Assembly (NCBI GenBank): GCA_030635485.1
Contig: DAOVYS010000182.1
Coordinates: 1-5,757 of the forward strand
Source of the DNA: Pseudomonadota bacterium
Lineage (GTDB): Bacteria > Desulfobacterota > Desulfobulbia > Desulfobulbales > DAOVYS01
DNA length: 5,757 nucleotides
Reading direction: 5' to 3'
The notes below the pieces were generated by a model that made no database searches, was not told where the DNA came from, and worked only from the letters and a program-made list of their open reading frames with translations. Below, piece after piece: positions 1-4,106 of the stretch. Numbering within the stretch: the stretch's first letter is position 1; the number at the start of each line of letters is the position of its first letter. The translations under genes were made by a program, and so were the position numbers.

Positions 1-67
1 GCCAGGGCATGGAAACAAGAGCCACTCTGAAAGGTGATTCAGAACTGAACCGGGGCGTTAAGTCCAT
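1..67 (-). CDS. N-terminus of a probable B12-binding/radical SAM protein (partial, runs off the left edge)
   Basis: Reading leftward from an ATG at 67 gives 22 uninterrupted codons up to the window edge, ending RVALVSMPW. That string resembles the first beta strand of cobalamin-binding radical SAM proteins, which often begin with a short leader followed by (R)VALV-x-MPW; several of these act in natural-product or RiPP maturation. Only the first strand is visible. The CxxxCxxC iron-sulfur motif would lie outside the window, so the family call is an inference from a very short match. Orientation agrees with all confident genes here. The start is uncertain: there is no clear Shine-Dalgarno sequence, an in-frame GTG lies 18 nt further upstream (83-85), and a TATAAT hexamer (71-76, minus strand) sits too close to the ATG to serve this start. 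Either translation begins further downstream or that hexamer is chance. Confidence 0.5.
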   Translation of the reverse strand, partial: MDLTPRFSSESPFRVALVSMPW

Positions 68-74
68 AATATTA

Positions 75-88
75 TAACTGTTCACCAG
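75..88 (+). repeat. Solo end of the GTAA hairpin-repeat family
   Basis: TAACTGTTCACCAG matches the terminal pattern GTAAnnnTTCnnCAGC of the complete elements in this window, with only the leading G replaced. It closely resembles the end of the palindrome at 118-203, which begins 30 nt downstream. No matching second arm is visible. It lies immediately upstream of the partial gene at the left edge and could be a decayed or truncated copy. Confidence 0.5.
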
Positions 89-117
89 GGTACGAATTTA
101 CTACAGGAACCCCCGGC

Positions 118-203
118 ATGTAAGCGTTCACCAGCACCCCATCTGTGCGCCCAAAAGGAAGTGCCCTTGGGCGCACAGATGGGGTGCTGGTGAACGCTTA
201 CAT
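118..203. repeat. Perfect 37-bp inverted repeat with 12-nt loop (GTAA hairpin element, compact type)
   Basis: Arms 118-154 and 167-203 are exact reverse complements over 37 bp, separated by the loop AAGGAAGTGCCC. Each arm begins ATGTAAGCGTTCACCAGC and then carries a CACCCCATCTGT block and GCGCCCAA next to the loop. The outer end fits the GTAAnnnTTCnnCAGC pattern shared with the other elements, and the loop plus adjacent bases (157-171, GGAAGTGCCCTTGGG) recurs twice in the element at 5482-5645. Its right edge coincides with the last base of the lolA stop codon (203-205). The absence of any mismatch suggests a young copy or strong structural constraint. As RNA it would form a very stable hairpin at the lolA 3' end and could protect or end that transcript, but it has no T-run of an intrinsic terminator. 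Confidence 0.95.
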
Positions 204-928
204 TACTGCTCGATTACTTCAGTACCCGGCGGGGGAGTAAAGGTGAAACGGCCGGAGGGAATTTCCTGATCAACCTTGATATTGGTGAAAAAAATATCCG
301 TCACGCTCCCGAACTGATCAACGATCCGGATACGATCCGTGAGAAAGGTGCTATCCTCTGTCCATACATGAATGTAGTCGATCTGAGGATGAGAATTCCT
401 GGGAACGAGCTTGATTATTATTGATTTGCCGTCCTGTGGTTTCTCTGTGTCCGAAGAACCGTCTTCCGCCGGTTCCGCTTTTTTCACATCTTCATCAGGG
501 GGAAATACGTCGAAATCCCTTAAGATATTACCGGTTCCGGCAAAAAATGAGTAGGTCACATCAGACTTCAGGTACTCCTCGGCAGAGACTACCATCATCT
601 GTTTTTCCTTGGCAAAATACATGTAAAAGGTATGGCCGTCACACACAAGAACCTGATGGTCGGGATTCGAGTAATCCCATCGCATGCGTCCAGGCTTTTG
701 AAACACCACGGTCCCGGCTCCATGTCTTGTCCTACGGCTCATTTTCATAGAGGTCATCTGCCTGAAATCAGCAGACATACTCGATATTTTATCATAACTT
801 CCCTGAAGCCTTGCGGCGGTTTCAGCAGGCGTCATCTCAGCCGCGCCGACTATTCCGGCTGCAAAAAAAAGGCATAAGCCCGTTATCCATCCTGTCAAAT
901 GTCTGATATGACCTGTTTTGAAATGCAT
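203..928 (-). CDS. lolA: Outer-membrane lipoprotein carrier protein LolA
   Basis: LolA is the periplasmic chaperone that accepts lipoproteins from the LolCDE transporter in the inner membrane and delivers them to the outer membrane. The 241-residue product starts with a Sec signal peptide: basic residues to about 10, hydrophobic stretch 11-28, likely cleavage near 30 (VGAA-E). The mature part shows the LolA pattern: an N-terminal helix with SADFRQ (52-57), then GAGTVVFQKPGRMRWDY (70-86), the first strands of the half-barrel with the conserved Arg-x-Arg-Trp, and a matching C-terminal beta region (about 169-237). An acidic, Pro-rich insert at about 144-168 makes it longer than the roughly 200 residues usual for the family. 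The ATG at 928 is the only start that provides a full signal peptide, although its ribosome site (GGA, 5 nt upstream) is weak. It lies downstream of murI, behind a terminator, so it probably has its own promoter, which I cannot place. A perfect palindrome begins at its stop codon. Confidence 0.9.
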   Translation of the reverse strand: MHFKTGHIRHLTGWITGLCLFFAAGIVGAAEMTPAETAARLQGSYDKISSMSADFRQMTSMKMSRRTRHGAGTVVFQKPGRMRWDYSNPDHQVLVCDGHTFYMYFAKEKQMMVVSAEEYLKSDVTYSFFAGTGNILRDFDVFPPDEDVKKAEPAEDGSSDTEKPQDGKSIIIKLVPRNSHPQIDYIHVWTEDSTFLTDRIRIVDQFGSVTDIFFTNIKVDQEIPSGRFTFTPPPGTEVIEQ

Positions 929-941
929 GATCCAATTTTTT

Positions 942-967
942 GTCGGGTTACGCTTTGCTAACCCCGA
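942..967. repeat. REP-like hairpin (GTCGGGTTA type)
   Basis: The arms TCGGGTTA (943-950) and TAACCCCGA (959-967) pair with one bulged C around the loop CGCTTTGC. From memory, sequences of the type GTCGGGTTACGC...GCTAACCCGAC are frequent dispersed repeats in Proteobacteria and related phyla. It begins only 13 nt upstream of the lolA start, so it would lie in the lolA leader or promoter. It abuts a second, unrelated REP-like hairpin (966-996), forming a composite unit. Confidence 0.6.
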
Positions 968-992
968 AAAAGGGCGGGTTTGGAACCCGCCC
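966..992 (-). terminator. Intrinsic terminator of murI formed by a GTAG-footed REP-like hairpin
   Basis: On the minus strand a perfect 9-bp stem, GGGCGGGTT (984-992) with AACCCGCCC (972-980), closes a CCA loop and is followed by TTTTTC (966-971). This is a good Rho-independent terminator about 70 nt past the murI stop. The same hairpin is preceded on that strand by GTAG (993-996). GTAG next to a short GC-rich hairpin is the hallmark of REP sequences mobilised by RAYT tyrosine transposases, and GTAGGGGCGGGTT...AACCCGCCC is, from memory, a common dispersed repeat. A repeat therefore seems to have been adopted as the terminator that separates murI from lolA. Confidence 0.75.
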
Positions 993-1063
993 CTACAATT
1001 GATTTTATTAGGGAAAGGGTTGAATATTTACTCAACTACTCAACCAATCAACAAGATCTATAT

Positions 1064-1843
1064 TCATGCGGACAAAAGTTCAATCTCTCTTCCAAAAATC
1101 CGCTTTGCAATCGATTTTGCAGTCTCCGTCACATCAGAGACATAATACTTATTCTCGCCTTCTGAAGAGAGTGAATTCTTTAGCTGCCGGTTCGCGTCGA
1201 GAAATTTCTTCAACGCAAAGGCAACCTCTTCGGAAGAATCAATAATCGTGACACGCGATCCAATGCGTGGCTGAATAAGTTTCTTGAGCAATGGATAATG
1301 AGTACACCCGAGAACCAGCGTGTCCACCTGTTTCAGTTTGAGCGGATAAAGATAACGGCGCAGGATCATCTTGGTCTCACGCTTGTTCAGCCAGCCTTCT
1401 TCCACCAATGGAACCAGCAATGGACAGGCCTGGGAAAAGACCCTCTTATCCGAATCCAGTCCGGCGATCTCCTTGTCGTATGCCCCGGTTTTTATGGTGG
1501 CTCTGGTGCCGATTACTCCGATCCGGCCGGTCCCGGTTGCTGCAACGGCCCGCCGGACCGCAGGCGAAATAACCTCAAAAATAGGAACATCAAAAAGTTT
1601 TCCGAGTTCATCCGAGGCCACACTGGCTGCAGAGTTACAGGCAATAATAATAAGCTTTGCTCCCCTTGAAAGCAAAAACTCCATGTTTTGAACAGAGTAT
1701 CGCAAAATAGTCTCAGGACTTTTTGAACCATAGGGAGTCCTTGCCAGATCACCAAAGTATATCTGGGGACACGACGGGAGCAATTTTTCAACAGCGCGCG
1801 CAACTGTCATGCCGCCCACACCGGAATCAAAAATGCCGATCAT
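1064..1843 (-). CDS. murI: Glutamate racemase
   Basis: MurI interconverts L- and D-glutamate in the cytoplasm without a cofactor, supplying the D-glutamate that MurD adds to the peptidoglycan stem peptide. The 259-residue protein has the family's normal length and landmarks: DSGVGG at 6-11, the substrate loop PYGS (37-40), the first catalytic cysteine in ACNSA (Cys69), and the second in GCTHYP (Cys180, with His182 beside it). VEEG at 147-150 also fits the family. Both catalytic cysteines are present, so it should be active. The ATG at 1843 gives the canonical IGIFDSGVGG beginning. There is no good Shine-Dalgarno sequence; AAGG lies about 12 nt upstream. Upstream are the mucR terminator and a 106-bp hairpin element ending 46 nt before the start, so transcription must begin at or within that element. 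A REP-like terminator follows. Confidence 0.96.
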   Translation of the reverse strand: MIGIFDSGVGGMTVARAVEKLLPSCPQIYFGDLARTPYGSKSPETILRYSVQNMEFLLSRGAKLIIIACNSAASVASDELGKLFDVPIFEVISPAVRRAVAATGTGRIGVIGTRATIKTGAYDKEIAGLDSDKRVFSQACPLLVPLVEEGWLNKRETKMILRRYLYPLKLKQVDTLVLGCTHYPLLKKLIQPRIGSRVTIIDSSEEVAFALKKFLDANRQLKNSLSSEGENKYYVSDVTETAKSIAKRIFGREIELLSA

Positions 1844-1864
1844 ATGGAAAATGCCTTGAATTTG

Positions 1865-1894
1865 AATATGTTGAAAAATTGCAAAAAATGTAAC
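1865..1894 (-). promoter_or_regulatory. Possible murI promoter reaching into the edge of the hairpin element
   Basis: On the minus strand GTTACA (1889-1894) and CATATT (1865-1870) are spaced by 18 nt and lie 22-51 nt upstream of the murI start. Each matches the sigma-70 consensus at 4 of 6 positions. The -35-like hexamer is formed by the terminal GTTAC of the element at 1890-1995. Since a strong terminator lies just upstream, murI needs a promoter in this space, but this pair is weak and is offered only as the best visible candidate. Confidence 0.2.
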
Positions 1895-1995
1895 TATTCA
1901 GCAGCGCTTCATAGGGAGGCAAGCAGGTTGATCAGCTATACATCATCAGTATGCACAGGCGACCTGATCGCCTTCCTATGGAATGCTGATAGTTC
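1890..1995 (+). repeat. GTAA hairpin element, rod type, copy A
   Basis: This stretch shares nearly all of its sequence with 2946-3052, including the blocks CAGCGCTTCATAGGGAGGCAA, CAGGTTGATCAGCTATACATC and GACCTGATCGCCTTCCTATGG. The two halves fold back on each other into an interrupted hairpin. The left end GTAACTATTCAGCAGC fits the family pattern. The right end is eroded: TGCTGATAGTTC replaces the TGCTGCTGAATAGTTAC of copy B. The apex loop has an extra ATC compared with copy B. It fills the mucR-murI gap and ends 46 nt before the murI start. No coding capacity is visible. Confidence 0.85.
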
Positions 1996-1997
1996 CC

Positions 1998-2039
1998 AAA
2001 AAAATAAGGGTATCAAAGCCTGTCCAGCCCGATACCCTT
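1998..2039 (-). terminator. Rho-independent terminator of mucR
   Basis: On the minus strand AAGGGTATC (2031-2039) pairs perfectly with GATACCCTT (2006-2014), and after one A comes a run of seven T (1998-2004). The loop is 16 nt. It lies 35 nt past the mucR stop codon, in the right orientation to end the mucR transcript. Confidence 0.85.
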
Positions 2040-2050
2040 GCTGATCGCGT

Positions 2051-2063
2051 GTAAGCGTTTACC
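2051..2063 (+). repeat. Solo end of the GTAA hairpin-repeat family next to the mucR stop
   Basis: GTAAGCGTTTACC differs by one base from GTAAGCGTTCACC, the end of the palindrome at 118-203. It sits 11 nt beyond the mucR stop codon. The first 12 bases are nearly self-complementary (GTAAGCGTTTAC), so it could also be a small dyad. No partner arm is visible. Confidence 0.4.
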
Positions 2064-2073
2064 TTATGCCGAA

Positions 2074-2586
2074 TTATTTAGCAGCAGCTTTATTTGAAGC
2101 GGCGGTTGCCTTTTTGGTTTTAGCTTTTGCAGCCGGTTTGGCTGCTTTCTCTTTTGCCTTGGCTGCTTTTTTACGCTGTGCTATCACTTTTTTCAAATTA
2201 TCTGGAAGCCCTCTTTCCTTGCCCGCCTTTTTTCTCCGATCGGAAAGTGACTTGGCACATAGAGGCTGACGCAGGGAAAAACCGTATTTTTCCCTGTATT
2301 CCCTGCCGGTCAACCCGTGAGATTTTAAATGCTTGGGAGACAGCATCCTGAATTCCTGACCGCATTCAAGACATATAATCTTGTTCTTCTGAATCGACTT
2401 TGAAGGGCTTATATCCGTAGCCCTTACAGCCTCACCGGCCGCGCCGCCTGCTTCCGCGGTCTGAAGGTCCTGAAGCGCTTTGAATGTGCTTTGCAACGCA
2501 CTCATTATCTCTTCAGTAGACATATTTTTAGAAGTGCACTGTGACTGAATAATTCCGGCTGCCATCTCTACCAATGATTGACCCAT
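2074..2586 (-). CDS. MucR/Ros-family zinc-finger regulator with a histone-H1-like C-terminal tail
   Basis: MucR/Ros proteins bind AT-rich DNA through a single prokaryotic Cys2His2 zinc finger and act as broad transcriptional regulators. The 170-residue product has an N-terminal helical region (about 1-45) of the type used for oligomerisation in MucR, a linker (45-68), and the finger at 70-105: Cys72-x2-Cys75-x10-His86-x3-His90, followed by GLTGREYREKYG, the conserved segment after the finger. The Cys-His spacer is 10 residues here against 9 in Agrobacterium Ros. From about 117 to the end the protein is dominated by Lys and Ala with some Arg and Pro, resembling histone H1 tails and giving a highly basic, disordered arm not found in typical MucR (about 140-150 residues). 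An excellent Shine-Dalgarno sequence fixes the start. It is monocistronic, with its own terminator. The family call is firm; the targets are unknown. Confidence 0.9.
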   Translation of the reverse strand: MGQSLVEMAAGIIQSQCTSKNMSTEEIMSALQSTFKALQDLQTAEAGGAAGEAVRATDISPSKSIQKNKIICLECGQEFRMLSPKHLKSHGLTGREYREKYGFSLRQPLCAKSLSDRRKKAGKERGLPDNLKKVIAQRKKAAKAKEKAAKPAAKAKTKKATAASNKAAAK

Positions 2587-2590
2587 ATTT

Positions 2591-2598
2591 CACCTCCT
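2591..2598 (-). promoter_or_regulatory. Strong Shine-Dalgarno sequence of the mucR-type gene
   Basis: AGGAGGTG on the minus strand ends 4 nt before the ATG at 2586 and complements the 16S rRNA tail almost completely. It is one of the two strongest ribosome sites in the window, which suggests high expression, as expected for an abundant chromatin-type protein. Confidence 0.9.
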
Positions 2599-2602
2599 AA
2601 CT

Positions 2603-2641
2603 TATATACAATAATAATTTATAATTTGTAAAATCGTTCAA
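2603..2641 (-). promoter_or_regulatory. AT-rich promoter region of the mucR-type gene
   Basis: The minus strand is extremely AT-rich here. Candidate -35 hexamers are TTGAAC (2636-2641) and TTACAA (2626-2631); candidate -10 hexamers are TATTAT (2611-2616) and TATATA (2603-2608). TTACAA-17-TATATA has the better spacing but would start transcription inside the Shine-Dalgarno sequence. TTGAAC-19-TATTAT would leave a short usable leader. A promoter is needed because the next gene upstream is almost 600 nt away, but the exact elements cannot be chosen by eye. Confidence 0.4.
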
Positions 2642-2656
2642 TATCGCAAATTGAAC
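2636..2656. promoter_or_regulatory. Candidate operator: 7-7-7 dyad over the mucR promoter
   Basis: GTTCAAT (2636-2642) and ATTGAAC (2650-2656) are perfect inverted 7-mers separated by 7 nt, 21 bp in all, or two helical turns. The dyad overlaps the TTGAAC -35 candidate. A symmetric site over a promoter suggests a dimeric repressor; MucR-type regulators commonly control their own genes, so autoregulation is a reasonable inference. Nothing in the sequence identifies the protein that binds. Confidence 0.45.
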
Positions 2657-2779
2657 AAGTTAGCAAGGTTTTTTTCTAAAAACATACAAAAAAGTCCCAT
2701 CAGTGCAATGTCTCTTCCTGTATTGCCAACTGTTATTCATATCTCTAAACAAAACCAAAACAGTATGGAGGATCCTCAA

Positions 2780-2827
2780 ATGACAAAAAAATCCGTATGC
2801 AGAAAACTGAAAATTGCTGTCAAATAA
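2780..2827 (+). CDS. Possible 15-codon ORF with a strong ribosome site
   Basis: ATG at 2780 is preceded by GGAGG (2767-2771) at a spacing of 8 nt and opens a frame of 15 codons (MTKKSVCRKLKIAVK) ending in TAA. The peptide is strongly basic. A weak promoter-like pair, TTGCCA (2723-2728) and TAAACA (2746-2751), lies upstream. It would be the only plus-strand gene in the window. It could be a small regulatory or leader peptide, the decayed start of a lost gene, or chance: the SD-to-ATG arrangement is good, but the ORF is too short to judge from composition. I do not recognise it. Confidence 0.2.
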   Translation: MTKKSVCRKLKIAVK

Positions 2828-2899
2828 TACTGCATCTCACCTGCCATATAAACAACGTTTTCGCCTCGCATAGCCGAGTTTCTCATATTTAAAAAGGAG

Positions 2900-2912
2900 G
2901 TAACTATTCAGC
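2900..2912 (+). repeat. Solo end of the GTAA hairpin-repeat family
   Basis: GTAACTATTCAGC is identical to the first 13 bases of copy A (1890) and lies 33 nt left of complete copy B. What follows does not continue the element, so this is a truncated or junction copy. It is fused directly to AAAAAGGAGG on its left. Confidence 0.55.
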
Positions 2913-2945
2913 GTGATGCCGAAATATAGCTAAAATCACCGAACT

Positions 2946-3052
2946 GTAACTGTTCTGCAGCGCTTCATAGGGAGGCAAACAGGTTGATCAGCTATACATC
3001 AGTATGCTGGGCGACCTGATCGCCTTCCTATGGAGTGCTGCTGAATAGTTAC
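2946..3052 (+). repeat. GTAA hairpin element, rod type, complete copy B
   Basis: This 107-bp element folds on itself from end to end. The outer arms, 2946-2976 and 3022-3052, match at 26 of 31 positions. Further in, CAGGTTG (2980-2986) pairs with CGACCTG (3012-3018), and CAGCTATAC (2989-2997) pairs with GTATGCTG (3002-3009) with one bulged T, leaving an ATCA loop. Both ends follow the family pattern: GTAACTGTTCTGCAGC on the left and, on the opposite strand, GTAACTATTCAGCAGC. It lies 112 nt past the stop codon of the signalling operon. It has no T-run, but as RNA the rod would block 3' exonucleases or attract RNase III. Confidence 0.9.
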
Positions 3053-3164
3053 AGAAAGGGAAATATTTCTTGGCAAAAACAAGAGAGACGGAAAAATCCC
3101 AGAAAAGAATTCTGCTGATTCAGAATAGCTTGCGAAAAAAATCAGGAAATAACAGATCAGCAAC

Positions 3165-4103
3165 TCATGTCGGACTATAACCTTCACGCCGGTCAATCAT
3201 ATAGTTATTTCCTTCCACTTGTTTGACACGGTGTTTCATCTGGGAAGCCGCGGCTGAAACCTCACCGGAATGTTTAAATTTTCTATGTCCTGTAAGAAGA
3301 ACCGCGATTGAGAGACTCAAGAGACCGAACATGGTTTCTCTTCCCTGACGATCATGTTCCACATACCCGCCGACTTCAATGTCTTCAGGATTGAGGAACA
3401 TGTTCCTGACCATCTCGAAATTTGTCAATATTGTCTCGCAAGTGATCTTGACCTTATCTTCCTTTACAATAAAGACAAAATCATCTCCCCCCACATGTCC
3501 CACAAAACTGCCTTGCCTGGCAATCTCCTCAATTACATTTACAATAACCCTTGCGACCATGAGAATAACTTCATCACCACGCAAAAAACCATAATGATCA
3601 TTGTAAGGCTTAAAGTTGTCAATATCCACGTAACAGACAGCATCCCTGCCGCCCGAATCGAGCGTCTTCTGAATGGCCCGGAGAATCGATGTATTGCCGG
3701 GCAGTCTGCTTAACGGGTTATTGTCAAAGACCCGGATCATCCTCGACTCGGCCAGCTGAACCCGAGTCAACAGTATTTCCTGAGAAAACGGAAAAAGCAG
3801 AATATCGTCAACCGGGTACTTACCCCAGTCCAGACCGGCAAGCCTCTCCTGCTCTGAAAGAATGAGAAGTATCGGAATATTGGTCTTCTGGAGACAGGCT
3901 GTAACAGCCCTGATCAAATCCAGATCACCACCGTCATCAAAGTCCTTTTCAAGTATCAGAATATCAGGAGGGTCTTCCAGAACAAAGGCGATAGAATCAT
4001 GACGTGTGGTGCAGCATATCAGTTGATACCCCTTTGACTCCATAAAAATCCGGAGTTCGGGAATTTTCAGAGTGTTTTTTCCAGCGATTAGAATCCGCGA
4101 CAC
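3165..4103 (-). CDS. Degenerate-receiver/GGDEF-domain protein (GGDDF signature)
   Basis: The 312-residue cytoplasmic protein has a receiver-like fold at about 3-118 and a GGDEF domain at about 125-305. GGDEF domains make cyclic di-GMP or, when degenerate, bind GTP or c-di-GMP. In the receiver every phosphorylation residue is missing: ILIAGKN replaces the acidic pair after strand 1, Glu52 stands where the phospho-accepting Asp is expected (PDILILE), and FPF (104-106) replaces the Lys-Pro motif. In the GGDEF domain the metal and substrate residues look intact (DIDNFKPYND, 160-169; RGDEV, 175-179), the signature is GGDDF (205-209), and the inhibitory RxxD is RQGS (196-199), so product inhibition is probably lost. 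The start is GTG at 4103; its AAGAGG ribosome site lies inside the last codons of the HDOD gene, whose stop is 3 nt upstream, so translation is probably coupled. Catalytic activity is plausible but unproven. Confidence 0.88.
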   Translation of the reverse strand: MSRILIAGKNTLKIPELRIFMESKGYQLICCTTRHDSIAFVLEDPPDILILEKDFDDGGDLDLIRAVTACLQKTNIPILLILSEQERLAGLDWGKYPVDDILLFPFSQEILLTRVQLAESRMIRVFDNNPLSRLPGNTSILRAIQKTLDSGGRDAVCYVDIDNFKPYNDHYGFLRGDEVILMVARVIVNVIEEIARQGSFVGHVGGDDFVFIVKEDKVKITCETILTNFEMVRNMFLNPEDIEVGGYVEHDRQGRETMFGLLSLSIAVLLTGHRKFKHSGEVSAAASQMKHRVKQVEGNNYMIDRREGYSPT

Positions 4104-4106
4104 CGG

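Larger units (their letters stand above)
2587..3164. other. Long intergenic region between the GGDEF gene and the mucR-type gene
   Basis: This 578-nt stretch has no conserved gene. In coordinate order it holds the mucR ribosome site and AT-rich promoter region (2591-2656) with a 21-bp dyad, a possible 15-codon ORF on the plus strand (2780-2827), an SD-like AAAAAGGAGG (2891-2900) that runs directly into a solo repeat end without a convincing ORF behind it, and the complete rod-type repeat (2946-3052). Positions 3053-3164 form the 3' flank of the signalling operon. I see only a weak 6-bp hairpin there (3109-3126) and no clear terminator. Confidence 0.7.

Noticed and set aside
3..77. Plus-strand open frame from the left edge to a TAA at 75-77
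   Set aside because: It lies opposite the partial minus-strand gene whose RVALVSMPW is recognisable; the plus-strand frame shows no known motif and runs against every confident gene.
1018..1044. GGTTGA...TCAACC inverted 6-mers with repeated ACTCAAC between murI and its terminator
   Set aside because: The arms are short, with a 15-nt AT-rich loop, and no signal beside them; probably simple repeat drift.
1298..1691. Two plus-strand ORFs of more than 100 codons opposite murI
   Set aside because: They are shadows of murI, which has both catalytic cysteines and full length; no ribosome sites or motifs.
2066..2269. Plus-strand ORF rich in Ala, Leu and Phe, looking like a membrane protein
   Set aside because: It is the complement of the Lys/Ala-rich tail of the mucR-type gene; Lys/Ala codons read backwards give Phe/Leu/Ala. 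No ribosome site.
2891..2931. AAAAAGGAGG followed by an ATG frame (MPKYS)
   Set aside because: The ATG is 15 nt from the SD-like run and the frame is 5 codons; the stretch between is a repeat end. More likely a chance junction.
3109..3126. ATTCTG/CAGAAT hairpin after the GGDEF gene as operon terminator
   Set aside because: Six weak pairs and an interrupted T-run on the minus strand; not convincing.
2999..3196. 65-codon minus-strand ORF overlapping the end of the GGDEF gene
   Set aside because: It runs from GGDEF codons in another frame into the rod-type repeat, has no recognisable domain, and the repeat is clearly non-coding.
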